From assembly GCF_024585265.1 (NCBI RefSeq), contig NZ_CP036533.1:7945001-8009000 (forward strand): a DNA stretch of 64,000 bases, given 5' to 3'. A model generated the notes under the pieces. It was not told where the DNA came from. It worked only from the letters and a program-made list of their open reading frames with translations, and made no database searches. The DNA is from Bradyrhizobium sp. WBAH42 (GTDB lineage Bacteria; Pseudomonadota; Alphaproteobacteria; Rhizobiales; Xanthobacteraceae). The position numbers were made by a program, and so were the translations under genes. Position 1 is the first letter of the stretch, and every line of letters starts with the position of its first letter. Positions 27,962 through 36,194 of this stretch are shown here, piece by piece.

Positions 27962-28546
27962 GTGACGCCGGTGTTAACAACAAAAAAAGAAGCGACACAT
28001 CCGCGCACCATCGAGACTCTTGATGTCATAAAGCGCTTCATGCTGGAGATGTCCGGGATCAATAGCCGCTTGGAAGAGCTTCATAAGCTCTCGGGCAAAG
28101 CACTGGGCATCAGCCGCCCGCAATGGATGATTCTGATCGCCCTCTTCGATCTCGAAAAGAGCCGTGGCCTGCCGGTTAACGTTGTCGCCAAGCTGCTTCA
28201 CGTCGATTCGTCGTTCGTCACCACGCAGTCCAAGCTTCTCGAACAAAAGGGGTTGTTGCGCCGGACGCGTTCGCGCGTCGATGTGCGGGTCGTTAAGATG
28301 TCTCTGACTGCAAAAGCGCGACGGTCACTCACAAGCCTCGCCGAACAGTTCCGCGCGGTTTGCAAGTTCGTCTTCGAGGGCTTCAACGAAGACGGCTTAG
28401 CCGCATTCACCGCCAACCTAGTTAGCGTGAACAAGCGTCTTCAAACGATTTCGCTGCGGATCGCGACCGAATTTGACTCGTCGAACTCGGCCGGGCACCG
28501 GCAAAGTCGCCTCGATGACCATCGTCCGCTTCGACGAACCAGCTGA
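27962..28546 (+). CDS. MarR-family transcriptional regulator
   Basis: The 194-residue protein starts with GTG. The winged-helix DNA-binding region is clear: SRPQWMILIALFDLEKSRGL, then VAKLLHVDSSFVTTQSKLLE and the wing RRTRSRVDVRVVKMSLTAKA. Dimerisation helices flank it. The last 25 residues are Arg/His-rich and look unlike a normal MarR tail, so a frame break near 28475 is possible. No adjacent target gene is evident. Confidence 0.85.
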   Translation: MTPVLTTKKEATHPRTIETLDVIKRFMLEMSGINSRLEELHKLSGKALGISRPQWMILIALFDLEKSRGLPVNVVAKLLHVDSSFVTTQSKLLEQKGLLRRTRSRVDVRVVKMSLTAKARRSLTSLAEQFRAVCKFVFEGFNEDGLAAFTANLVSVNKRLQTISLRIATEFDSSNSAGHRQSRLDDHRPLRRTS

Positions 28547-28627
28547 GCTGTCGCTTGGTTACAAAAGCGCCACGCGGCCGCCACCTGTCGTTTCTTTAGC
28601 AGAACGGGCTGTCGACTCCGGCTGTAT

Positions 28628-29242
28628 TCATCGACTTCCATTGCATCGACACTCCGCGAAGCTATCTTCGCGGCACACTACGCATTTCCGTTCGAGGAGG
28701 TCCCGCAATGCTTGACGAGCACGGAATAAACGCACAGTGAGATTATTGACCGTCACCCCGAGATCAGTCGCAACCACCTCCCTCGGTTCGCCTGCCAAGT
28801 CTATTCGGCGGATAATGTCAGCGTGTTCCATTTTCAATAGGGGAAGATGAGCATAAAGACATTCACATATCTCGCTTTCGAATGTTGCATCTTGATTGAT
28901 TGCTATACGATCGCCCAGTTCCTCGGGCAGCGGTATTTCTCGCGCACTATTTCGCAGCCTCTTGCGATGGAAGTCCGCTATTGTGGTCGCTAGAACCCTG
29001 CTGAGCCACCCACGGACCGACTGCGCGTCTCGGATATCGGCGGATCGCTCCAGCGCTCTCAGCACGAACACCTGCAGTACTTCTTCGGCGTCACTCGGCG
29101 AGCTGAAGCGCTTTTGCAGATAATTTCGGACGCGATCATAGCTTCGTACAATTGCCGCTCGAACCACGCGGTCCGGCACCCCGGATGGCTGAGCCGCACA
29201 TGTACTCTGAGGACTTGGTGTCGTATTCCGCGACGAGCTCAT
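28628..29242 (-). CDS. ECF sigma factor with C-terminal Cys-rich tail (CorE-like)
   Basis: The 204-residue sigma factor has region 2 (YDRVRNYLQKRFSSPSDAEE to VRGWLSRVLATTIADFHRKR) and region 4 (EVVATDLGVTVNNLTVRLFR). The extreme C-terminus has C187, C190, C198 and C200 in C-x(2)-C-x(7)-C-x-C. CorE-type (ECF44) sigma factors carry such a tail and use it to sense copper directly, without an anti-sigma factor. None is encoded beside this gene; instead it lies downstream of a CusF-like gene and a His/Cys-rich gene on the same strand. Copper sensing is therefore a good inference but is not shown. Confidence 0.82.
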   Translation of the reverse strand: MSSSRNTTPSPQSTCAAQPSGVPDRVVRAAIVRSYDRVRNYLQKRFSSPSDAEEVLQVFVLRALERSADIRDAQSVRGWLSRVLATTIADFHRKRLRNSAREIPLPEELGDRIAINQDATFESEICECLYAHLPLLKMEHADIIRRIDLAGEPREVVATDLGVTVNNLTVRLFRARQALRDLLERKCVVCREDSFAECRCNGSR

Positions 29243-29330
29243 GGCGATGTACCAAGCTAGCTTTGACGGGCTGCTGCTCTCCCGTTCGAATCGAAACGCT
29301 GCTTCGGAGAAGAGGCGTTCCGTCGACGTT

Positions 29331-29633
29331 TCACTTTGCCTTCTGAATCTTTGTGATTGTTATTCCGCCCGTCAGCCGCTCAGCGTCGAATTGAACCTTT
29401 TCTCCTACTTTCACTTGATTGAGCATGGAGGGATCGGAGACCCGGAACACCATGATCATCTCCTCGTCTTCCATATCCAGGTTCTTTATGGGCCCATGCT
29501 TGAGGGTGATCTTGCCAGCTCTCTCGTCGATTTTCTTGACCTCGCCGGCGACAAGATTCGTCTGGGCGAAAGTAGCGAGCGGGAGGACCGCGAAAGCGGC
29601 AATTAGTAGCGCTGATCTCACAAGAGACGTCAT
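29331..29633 (-). CDS. CusF-like periplasmic copper-binding protein (copy B)
   Basis: The 100-residue protein has a signal peptide (hydrophobic stretch about residues 8-22, cleaved after TFAQ). It then has GEVKKIDERAGKITLKHGPI, NLDMEDEEMIMVFRV and a C-terminal GGITITKIQKAK. His, Met and the aromatic neighbours of CusF are in place. It should bind Cu(I) or Ag(I) in the periplasm. Unlike copy A at 19640-19935 the frame is intact. It lies 88 bases upstream of the CorE-like sigma gene on the same strand. Confidence 0.9.
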   Translation of the reverse strand: MTSLVRSALLIAAFAVLPLATFAQTNLVAGEVKKIDERAGKITLKHGPIKNLDMEDEEMIMVFRVSDPSMLNQVKVGEKVQFDAERLTGGITITKIQKAK

Positions 29634-29691
29634 TTTCTCGATTCCTTGTTGATGGTGCGATCACTTCACGACATTCCTCCTCAAGGCGCAC

Positions 29692-30021
29692 TCACGGCGG
29701 CCCGGGCTCGCCATCCGACCCGCGAGGTTGGACGCAGGTCGGCGTATAGTGGCAAGCGTGGGCCGCTAACCGCGGTTCGCGACCTCGGCTCCCGAATCGG
29801 AGGATTCCGCCCTCAATAAAAAACCGGTCGTCGCGCAGCTGACTGTGAGCGAGACGACAGAGGCCAGAAGAACGGCGCAGCGTAAGCGCATGCATTTCTC
29901 CATTGCTCGCGCGGCCAGCTGTCATCCAGGCGGCGTTACTCGCCACCATACGACCCTGCATAATAGACTCCTGATAAGGACCGCCATACGAATCCAGCCG
30001 CTCCGAATGGGAGCGCGACAC
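29692..30021 (-). CDS. Doubtful ORF between two metal genes, 109 aa
   Basis: The frame fills the gap between the His/Cys-rich gene and the CusF-like gene on the same strand. It is Arg/Ser-rich without a signal peptide or motif, and the antisense frame is equally long. It may be a decayed gene or non-coding. I report it only because the gap is otherwise unexplained. Confidence 0.2.
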   Translation of the reverse strand: MSRSHSERLDSYGGPYQESIMQGRMVASNAAWMTAGRASNGEMHALTLRRSSGLCRLAHSQLRDDRFFIEGGILRFGSRGREPRLAAHACHYTPTCVQPRGSDGEPGPP

Positions 30022-30040
30022 ATCATGGATTCACGTGCTT

Positions 30041-30499
30041 TCAGGCTATGGGGGGTCGATAAAGCGGCCCGAACCTCTCGCCGGCGCACATGGAGGCCGG
30101 TTCGTACTCCCCTCGCGATCGCATGGGCTCGAATTGAGCGAGCAAAGGCAATTGAGGAGCGACGGCGCTCATGCAGAGCACTGAACCGCAGCAGTTGCCA
30201 TGTTGATTTTGTTGATCGCAGCCGTCGTGCCCATCCGGCGAATCCGCGGCAGGCTCCGCATAAGCCATTAGAGCGCCCGCGGGGCCGTGTTGGTGGCCGC
30301 CCTGTTCATGCGCACGCGTAAGATTATGACCATGCGCGTGCTCGTGGGCATCCGGCGCCAGGTGGTTGACTTGATTTAGCGGTTCGATCAGATCCGCCGG
30401 AAGCCGGACAGCGAGAGTCGGGGTCAGCGACGCGAGCAAATATGTGATAGCGGCGAGCCATCCCAACCATCTGCGCGCTAGCTTTGTTAAGCCACCCAT
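30041..30499 (-). CDS. Exported His/Cys-rich protein (copy B), probable metal binder
   Basis: I choose ATG 30499 (MGGLTKLARRW) over the upstream start at 30535. The 152-residue protein has a hydrophobic anchor (LGWLAAITYLLASLTPTLAV), a long His-rich run (HEHAHGHNLTRAHEQGGHQH), a C-x-(Q-rich)-CCGSVLC cluster and a terminal LYRPPI. It parallels the protein at 23754-24215 in order and ending. It heads the second copper-type cluster. Periplasmic copper or nickel binding is likely but inferred. Confidence 0.72.
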   Translation of the reverse strand: MGGLTKLARRWLGWLAAITYLLASLTPTLAVRLPADLIEPLNQVNHLAPDAHEHAHGHNLTRAHEQGGHQHGPAGALMAYAEPAADSPDGHDGCDQQNQHGNCCGSVLCMSAVAPQLPLLAQFEPMRSRGEYEPASMCAGERFGPLYRPPIA

Positions 30500-30535
30500 C
30501 TTGTAACCGTGCTCGAGCGTCGCTGAATCAACCAA

Positions 30536-30917
30536 AACTATTTACAAGTCCCACTTTTAGGCCTGACACATACTCGGCTTTCATCTGTCGCATCACTAGA
30601 GGAGTACCCCGTCCATTGCGGATTACGGAGCAAGTCCGACAGTCCGGGGCTCTTCAGGCCTGTTGGGCATTCTTCATTTGCTCGCAACTTCGAGCCTACA
30701 TCTGGGCGGCCCAAGGATTAAGCCGTCCGCTTTGAAACGTCGAGCCCCCCGTTCAAGTCTTAGCACGGCCTGCTACTCCTTTGACGTCAATATGCGCTTA
30801 CGACGAGGCGCCTTCGACCGCACTTCGATCATTCCCACATACAAGGGGGGGCGCCAAGGAAACTATTTTGCGATGTGCCGCGTAATATGGCTGCAGATTC
30901 ATCGTCGCCGGCTCTCA
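30536..30917. other. No gene seen, about 0.4 kb
   Basis: The interval between the His/Cys-rich gene and the small secreted-protein gene has only short frames. A CGACAGTCCGGGGCT stretch at about 30638 recurs near 34796; its meaning is unknown. Confidence 0.4.
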
Positions 30918-31175
30918 TTAGCGAGATTTCGGCCCGCCCTGATAGCGCCAAATGAATCCGCCGCCCGTCGCATCTGGCGCAACCTGTCCTTTGGGCGCAC
31001 CGTGACTGTGGGCGAATGCCGAGTAAAGATCGCGCTGCCGGAAAGGTGCTCCGGCCTGAACGCTGCGCCTCGCTTCGTTCAGCCAATAGCTCTTGTCGGT
31101 AATGGTTGAGCCCGCTTGAGCGGTGCCGGACAACACAGCCGAAAAGGCAATTGCGAGAAGACCTTTGATCCACAT
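30918..31175 (-). CDS. Small secreted protein, likely EcfF-regulated
   Basis: Start ATG 31175 is preceded by GGAG at good spacing; ATGs at 31190 and 31205 are weaker. The 85-residue product has a clear signal peptide (MWIKGLLAIAFSAVLSGTAQ, cleaved after AQA) and a short mature part rich in Gly, Ser and aromatic residues. No family is recognised. An exact match to the SigF/EcfF promoter (GTAACC-N16-CGAA) lies 52 bases upstream of the start, the same as in front of the sigma gene, so it probably belongs to that stress regulon. Confidence 0.72.
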   Translation of the reverse strand: MWIKGLLAIAFSAVLSGTAQAGSTITDKSYWLNEARRSVQAGAPFRQRDLYSAFAHSHGAPKGQVAPDATGGGFIWRYQGGPKSR

Positions 31176-31226
31176 AGTCACTCCATTCATTTTTCCGAGG
31201 CGCATGCGTGCGCTTCTAATGAGGAG

Positions 31227-31252
31227 TTCGGATCCTATTTCTCGGTGGTTAC
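31227..31252 (-). promoter_or_regulatory. SigF/EcfF-type promoter upstream of small secreted protein
   Basis: On the minus strand GTAACC (31252-31247) and CGAA (31230-31227) are separated by exactly 16 bases. This is the known consensus for Caulobacter SigF and Bradyrhizobium EcfF, and it is identical in spacing to the site at 32501-32526. Confidence 0.75.
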
Positions 31253-31287
31253 AAATTCACGGGAACGTCAACTGTTTTACTTGTCGG

Positions 31288-31932
31288 TTACCAGCGCAGC
31301 ATCCGCGGTCCTAACAGCGCCCCCACGATCGTACATATTGCGATTGTACCGCCATACCAAAGCGCGACGAAGGGTAACGAGTCGTCTGTGCAGTGTAGGG
31401 CATAGCCAACTGCGCTTGCGCCGCCGGCAATAAGGCCGCTGATGGCGGCCGCGCGAACAAGACTAGTCGGAGCTGCATTATTTTTTACTGTCCAGATAAC
31501 AACCGCAAAAGGAACGATAGCGATGACGGGAATGGAAATGAGGCATTCGAGCCACTCATCTCCCATCACCATCTTGTCCCAGTGCGATTTTGGTGCCCCT
31601 CCGAGGCTGACGGCCGCGAGCAACAGAGTCGCAGCAAATGGAAGCGCGGCCGATACCACTGAAGCTCGCCGCTCACCTCCAGGACGCATTAGCCGCGCTA
31701 GGTAATATGACGCCCCACCGACCGTGCCAATCGCGAACGCAAGCTTGAGCGACATGAAAATAATCGCCCGGGGCGCCCTCAGATCGGTGCGAACGCCCAA
31801 TGCAATAAGAACGATCCCGATCGCGACCACGACCGCCATCGCAAGGGCAATAGTCATTCTTCGGTTGATCAACTGTCGATCGATTGGTTCGACACTCCTA
31901 CTGAGAGCCGCAATTAGCTCATCTGTGTTCAT
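31288..31932 (-). CDS. osrA: Anti-sigma factor of the NrsF/OsrA family (DUF1109)
   Basis: This is a 214-residue inner-membrane protein with about six hydrophobic helices and a short cytoplasmic N-terminus (MNTDELIAALSRSVEPI). Start ATG 31932 overlaps the stop of the sigma gene (ATGA). Two cysteines lie at positions 130 (DEWLEC) and 181 (ALHC), very close to the two conserved cysteines of Bradyrhizobium OsrA, which respond to peroxide and release the sigma factor EcfF. The family includes Caulobacter NrsF, which responds to heavy metals. It should hold the adjacent sigma factor at the membrane. Confidence 0.9.
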   Translation of the reverse strand: MNTDELIAALSRSVEPIDRQLINRRMTIALAMAVVVAIGIVLIALGVRTDLRAPRAIIFMSLKLAFAIGTVGGASYYLARLMRPGGERRASVVSAALPFAATLLLAAVSLGGAPKSHWDKMVMGDEWLECLISIPVIAIVPFAVVIWTVKNNAAPTSLVRAAAISGLIAGGASAVGYALHCTDDSLPFVALWYGGTIAICTIVGALLGPRMLRW

Positions 31933-32483
31933 GTCTGCGTCCTCCGCGCGATTAACGTCGACAAAACCTTCAACCCGCGATGAATATTGACCTTTACACT
32001 TGCCTCCGAGATTCTGCACCGCTCGGCGGCTTCCGCTACGCTCAAGCCCTCGAGCTTCACCGCCTCAATTGAACACCTCATCTTCTTCGGCAATCGTCTT
32101 AAGAGTCGGCTGAGATCAAAACTACTTTCGGCGCTGATATGATCATCACGCGCAGTTACTTCGGCAGCCTCATCAAGCGGGACATCAACGATAGTAGCTC
32201 GGTCCCTTCGCAGAAAATCAATCAACTTATAGCGTGCGATCGCATGGACCCAAGGAGTGAACAATTCGACCGGATCGTAGGTATGTCGCTGTGTGTGGAT
32301 CGCCAGCACCGCCTCCTGGACGAGATCCTCGGATTCCGCCAAACGGCGGCTGAGCTTGGCAAGCTTGCCTTTGTAGTATGCACGCAAATGGTTGCTCAAT
32401 CGAGCAAGCAGCAGACGATGGGCGACCGCGTCACCTTCTTGACTGGCTACCATGAGCGCCTTGAGCTCTGTTTCCGCCGTCAT
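31929..32483 (-). CDS. ecfF: ECF sigma factor SigF/EcfF
   Basis: The 184-residue sigma factor has region 2 (AESEDLVQEAVLAIHTQRHT, then VHAIARYKLIDFLRRD) and region 4 (GLSVAEAAERCRISEASVKV). It overlaps the start of the DUF1109 anti-sigma gene, the fixed arrangement of the SigF-NrsF and EcfF-OsrA pairs. Its own promoter region carries GTAACC-N16-CGAA at 32501-32526, 18 bases before the ATG, which implies autoregulation and a leader of only a few bases. Confidence 0.9.
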   Translation of the reverse strand: MTAETELKALMVASQEGDAVAHRLLLARLSNHLRAYYKGKLAKLSRRLAESEDLVQEAVLAIHTQRHTYDPVELFTPWVHAIARYKLIDFLRRDRATIVDVPLDEAAEVTARDDHISAESSFDLSRLLRRLPKKMRCSIEAVKLEGLSVAEAAERCRISEASVKVNIHRGLKVLSTLIARRTQT

Positions 32484-32500
32484 CTTTTCTCAGCTAATAG

Positions 32501-32526
32501 TTCGCTAGTCTTGTTGCTCCGGTTAC
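32501..32526 (-). promoter_or_regulatory. SigF/EcfF-type promoter, autoregulatory
   Basis: On the minus strand GTAACC (32526-32521), 16 bases, then CGAA (32504-32501) match the SigF/EcfF consensus exactly. The sigma gene start lies 18 bases downstream. Confidence 0.82.
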
Positions 32527-32640
32527 AGTTGGCTCTAAACAATGCTCGATGGAGGCCACGCAGTAGATCAATCGATCTTAAGTCCTCGCTCGATTCGTCT
32601 CACGCCAGGCTCGTGTTCAGAATTTTGGCACACGTTTTGC
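32512..32640 (+). promoter_or_regulatory. Candidate NifA/sigma-54 promoter, orphan
   Basis: TGT-N10-ACA at 32512-32527 matches the NifA upstream activator consensus. TGGCAC-N5-TTGC at 32626-32640 matches the -24/-12 sigma-54 consensus with correct GG-GC spacing, about 100 bases downstream. The activator half-site overlaps the EcfF promoter. No convincing plus-strand gene follows; the DUF411 gene is antisense to it. It could be a chance match or a remnant. Confidence 0.35.
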
Positions 32641-32691
32641 GGACCCGTAAATTCGGAGTTCGCGGGTATTCGTTTCCCCATTTCATGCTTG

Positions 32692-33167
32692 TCAGCCTGC
32701 CTCTTCCGAGCCGACGAACTGCATGAAGGTCCGGCGACCACGCGGTCCGAACAATATGACCGAGTACTTTTCGGGCTTCCGCTCATGCCCGGCGATCCTT
32801 GAGGCATTCCAGGCGCCGAAATGCCCACAGCGTCAGGCCGCTCGGAAAGCAATCTGCTCACCGCAGCCACGGGCACATGTCCCTCGATCACATAACCTCC
32901 GACTTCAGCGGTATGACAGCCAGCCAGATCCGGGGGGACACCGAGGCGGCTGCGGATCGCGCTCAGATCGCTCGCCTCTTCAATCTGGACGGAGAACCCC
33001 GCGTCGCCGACTTGTTTCACCCAATCGCCGCAGCAATCGCAGTTCGGGTCCTTGTAAACCAAGACGTCGGTGGCAGCACGAAGGGGCGGCGGTGCTACCG
33101 CCATTCCGATCATTCCAGCACAAATCATTCTACGCGAATATCGAAGCTTCCCAAACGAGCTTGGCAT
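32692..33167 (-). pseudogene. DUF411 metal-binding protein, frameshifted near C-terminus
   Basis: The start is placed at ATG 33167 (MPSSFGKLRYSRR). A signal sequence with a twin-Arg-like SRRMICAG is followed by the DUF411 domain: VYKDPNCDCCGDWVKQVGDA, then GCHTAEVGGYVIEGHVPVAA and APGMPQGSPGMSG. The Cys cluster NCDCC fits metal binding. A one-base loss near 32788 takes the last residues out of frame; the expected ending (KYSVILFGPRGRRTFMQFVG) is in the next frame with a stop at 32692. Members of this family are often found with copper or mercury genes, as here. Confidence 0.85.
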
Positions 33168-33277
33168 CGAGTCTTCTCCGAAAGGCGTTTGAACCATCGA
33201 CGTCCTTTGTCTCGCTTAACGATTTGGTGTGGTGACAAAATAAGCGCTGGTCCACGATTGCGTATTTCTTCTCCGTA

Positions 33278-34522
33278 TCACTTTGATCCATCTGCGCGAA
33301 GTACACGCAGTGGCTCAGCGGAGCCTGAGTGACGCCCTGCGTTTGATCGGTCAGAAGACACACTTTTATCTACCTGCTTCGACCAGGTCCGATAGTAGGA
33401 GATGATCGTCAGGATCCACAGGCCTGCAGCGCCTACGAGGAGCTGGGCCAGAACTCCGCCCGAACCGAGCTCCAGTACAAAATGGGCGACGAAAGAGAGG
33501 AACAGACCAACGCAGAAAACTGACAGCGATTGCTGGCCACATCTAATCAAGGGCTTGAAGATCGACCACTGCAGACCCGGCCAATCGATAGGAATGAGTG
33601 CGACGACGACGAACACTAGGCTCGCCAAGTAGATCACTCGATAGGGCGCGAGATTGGTCTTGTCATTCGGGATGAACATCTCGTCGATCACATCTGGAAT
33701 GAGCTGTCGCAACTCCGGAATCCGCTCCGCGAGCGCGATCACGAAAGCGAATAGCAAAAAGCCGAAACCGAGCGCATGCAGGAAGCGAAACTGGAGCAGC
33801 CAACGGCTGCCCTGAGCCCCACCGAGTGCGAGCCAGGCTCCAGACACAAAAAGCAACTGCCAAGTATAAGGGTTGAAGTACCATGCTCCCGCAGGATAAG
33901 ACGCAAAATTCCAGCCATATTGACGAGCAGCAGCATATAGCCCGATCGATCCAATCAATACGACATTGCGCCATCGCAGCACGACCCAAAGTACGATAGG
34001 GAACGCCGCCATCAGAACGATATAGAGTGGTAGGACGTCGAGATTGAGCGGCTTGAACTTCAGCGCCATCCCCTGCGAAAGCGTCTCGACCGGAAACTTC
34101 ATGAGGTGCGCGACGTTGAATTGATCCATGAGATGAGGATCGTCACACTTATGCGATAGGTAGTGCACCGAAGTGAGGTAAAATAGAAACAGAAGCAAAT
34201 GGGCCGCATAAAGTTGCCACACACGGCGAAGCAACCTGGTCGCTCCGATTGCGAAGCCGCGCTCCATCATGATTCTACCGAATACAAAGGTTGCGGTGTA
34301 GCCGGATATCAAGACGAATAGATCGGCTCCATCACTGAACCCGTAGTTTCTGGTAGTGAACCAGGCGAGTATTGACTCCGGAATATGACCCAGAAAGATC
34401 AGCCAGTTCGCGAGCCCTCGGAATAAATCCAACCGCAGATCGCGCTGCGACTTCGGCAGCACGGATCTAACCGTGATCGCTTCCCAAAGCCGCCGCCTAA
34501 CGAACATTGCGATCTGCAGCAT
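33278..34522 (-). CDS. opgC: OpgC-family membrane protein (periplasmic glucan modification)
   Basis: The protein is about 414 residues with roughly ten transmembrane helices and the OpgC/acyltransferase-3-type start LRLDLFRGLANWLIFLGHIP and FSDGADLFVLISGYTATFVF. In rhizobia OpgC adds succinyl groups to osmoregulated periplasmic or cyclic beta-glucans. I use ATG 34522; a TTG at 34558 would add 12 residues. The soluble C-terminal tail (about 40 residues) looks poorly conserved. There is no glucan synthase next to it; the nearest are the two GT2 genes elsewhere in the window. Confidence 0.87.
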   Translation of the reverse strand: MLQIAMFVRRRLWEAITVRSVLPKSQRDLRLDLFRGLANWLIFLGHIPESILAWFTTRNYGFSDGADLFVLISGYTATFVFGRIMMERGFAIGATRLLRRVWQLYAAHLLLFLFYLTSVHYLSHKCDDPHLMDQFNVAHLMKFPVETLSQGMALKFKPLNLDVLPLYIVLMAAFPIVLWVVLRWRNVVLIGSIGLYAAARQYGWNFASYPAGAWYFNPYTWQLLFVSGAWLALGGAQGSRWLLQFRFLHALGFGFLLFAFVIALAERIPELRQLIPDVIDEMFIPNDKTNLAPYRVIYLASLVFVVVALIPIDWPGLQWSIFKPLIRCGQQSLSVFCVGLFLSFVAHFVLELGSGGVLAQLLVGAAGLWILTIISYYRTWSKQVDKSVSSDRSNAGRHSGSAEPLRVLRADGSK

Positions 34523-34558
34523 CCAGCCGTTAGTGCGGCCAGTTAACCCGTCAGGCAA

Positions 34559-35377
34559 AGCCTGCTCCCATCATTTCAAACGATTATGTCTCGTTCCTCG
34601 GCGGTTGCGCTCTACTCAGCACGTCAAATCGACGGCGAATGCCTCGGCCCGGCTCCGCCGTTACAAGGAGCTTTTGTCTGCATGAACCGTGGCTTCGCCG
34701 ATCCAGAGTTCTGTTCACTGACTGTGCTCGCATGCCTTCTCTGTCGCCGCTCAAGGGATGAAGATCATCTCCTCTCGCGGCGACAGAGTATGCCCGACAG
34801 TCCGGGGCTGATTATGATCTGCCGGGCGAACAGCTGCTCACATTCGGCAACGCTACTTCGTGCCACTCGACGGCTTAGTGGAAGGACTAGCGTAGTCGTC
34901 GCCCCCGAATTGATGGGCTGGCTCGAGCCGCCCTGCTTGATACCCAATTCCATTTCGGTAGTGATCGCCGTCCATTACCTTTCGGCTCACCTTCTCGTCC
35001 GCCATAACGTGCTCCATCCCATCTCGCTTGATTTCATAGCCCGTTCCAGCGCCACCTCTTGAGCTAGACCATCTTGGCGACGCTGTTCATCCGGTGACTG
35101 ATGCAGGCGACGATCGACAAGACCACGACAGTTTCGAGAGGAAAGACTAACGCAGGAGTTTCTTTGACCGATGAGTTTCATCTAACTCAAGTCCGTGGAT
35201 TCCAAGTGGTCGGTCCGATGATTGGTGCGTGGTGCTAGGACGATCGAAGGCGCCACGTGACCAATGGCAAAAGCAGAGAGCTGCGCCAAGCGATCTATTT
35301 GCGCTGAACGGACGTAATAATTCGACGCACGTAGCGTCACTTACCAGAGAGCGCTCGACCCGAAACATGCCGCTGGC
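34559..35377. other. No gene seen, 0.8 kb
   Basis: Several frames of 60-160 codons overlap on both strands, but none has a recognisable motif, a good ribosome binding site or a codon pattern like the neighbours. The interval may hold decayed DNA. Confidence 0.4.
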
Positions 35378-36194
35378 CTACAAGATGTCAGCGAAGTCGC
35401 CGTGCCGCCCTTTTCCGGCCGAGAAGCGGGCCGCTCCATTCGCGCCTTGCTTGTGATGGGCCTCGATCCCGTTCGCCCATTCGCGTTTAAGAGCTTCGCG
35501 CACCTGCAGTCCGTATGTCTCGAGAACGTTGGCACGATCTGCTTTCACCGCTGCTTGTGGGAAGCGAGCGATTTCTTGCGCCATGTTTTCAGCGGCTGCC
35601 CTTGCCTCCCCCCTTGGCGCGATTTTTTCGCACAATCCGATACGGTATGCTTCGTCCGCGGAAACTTTGCGGCCCGTCAGGATGATTTCCATTGCCCGCC
35701 CTTGGCCCACGAGTCTGGGCAACCTCACCGTGCCTCCATCCAGAAGCGGAATTCCCCAGCGTCGGCAAAAGACACCGAAATATGCGTCCTCGGCCATCAC
35801 GCGAATGTCGCACCAGAGTGCCAATTCCATGCCACCGGCGACGGCGGGGCCCTCTACGGCAGCGATGACAGGCTTCGACAGTTCGAGCCTTGATGGTCCG
35901 AGGGGCCCGCGCGGAGAGGGGGCCGCCCCCAGCGGAAATGCAAGGCCCTCGACGATCTCTGCTTGGAATCGCTTTCGATCGGAAAGGCCCGCGGCGTATT
36001 TTAGATCCCAGCCGGCGCAGAAGGCGCCGCCGGCTCCCCAAAAAACCGCAACTTTGGCATCCGGATCGGCGTCGAAGGCGAGAAATGCCTTGGTCAACGC
36101 ATCCGCTGTTGCCGGATCGCCGGCGTTTCGCGCGTTGGGCCGGTCGTTAATGACCGTCGTAACTGGCCCTTTTTTTTTCGACGTAGACACTCAT
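35378..36194 (-). CDS. Enoyl-CoA hydratase/crotonase family protein, start separated by an A9 tract
   Basis: From residue 8 onward the protein is a complete crotonase of about 270 residues. It has the oxyanion-hole segments [15 protein letters not shown] and [20 protein letters not shown] and the Glu-containing [15 protein letters not shown]. The natural start is ATG 36194, preceded by CAGGAGAACC, giving MSVYVEK. A run of nine A bases then puts the rest one base out of frame; eight A would give one continuous gene. A GTG at 36190 allows an in-frame start but lacks its own site. It lies after the acyl-CoA ligase and probably acts in the same fatty- or aromatic-acid pathway. Confidence 0.82.

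Noticed and set aside
32723..33235. 170-codon plus-strand frame downstream of the sigma-54-like site
   Set aside because: It is antisense to the DUF411 gene and very Arg/Pro/Ser-rich with no motif, so I do not treat it as the target of that promoter.
30638..34810. Shared CGACAGTCCGGGGCT at about 30638 and 34796 as a repeat element
   Set aside because: The match is about 15 bases and does not extend on either side; it may be chance.
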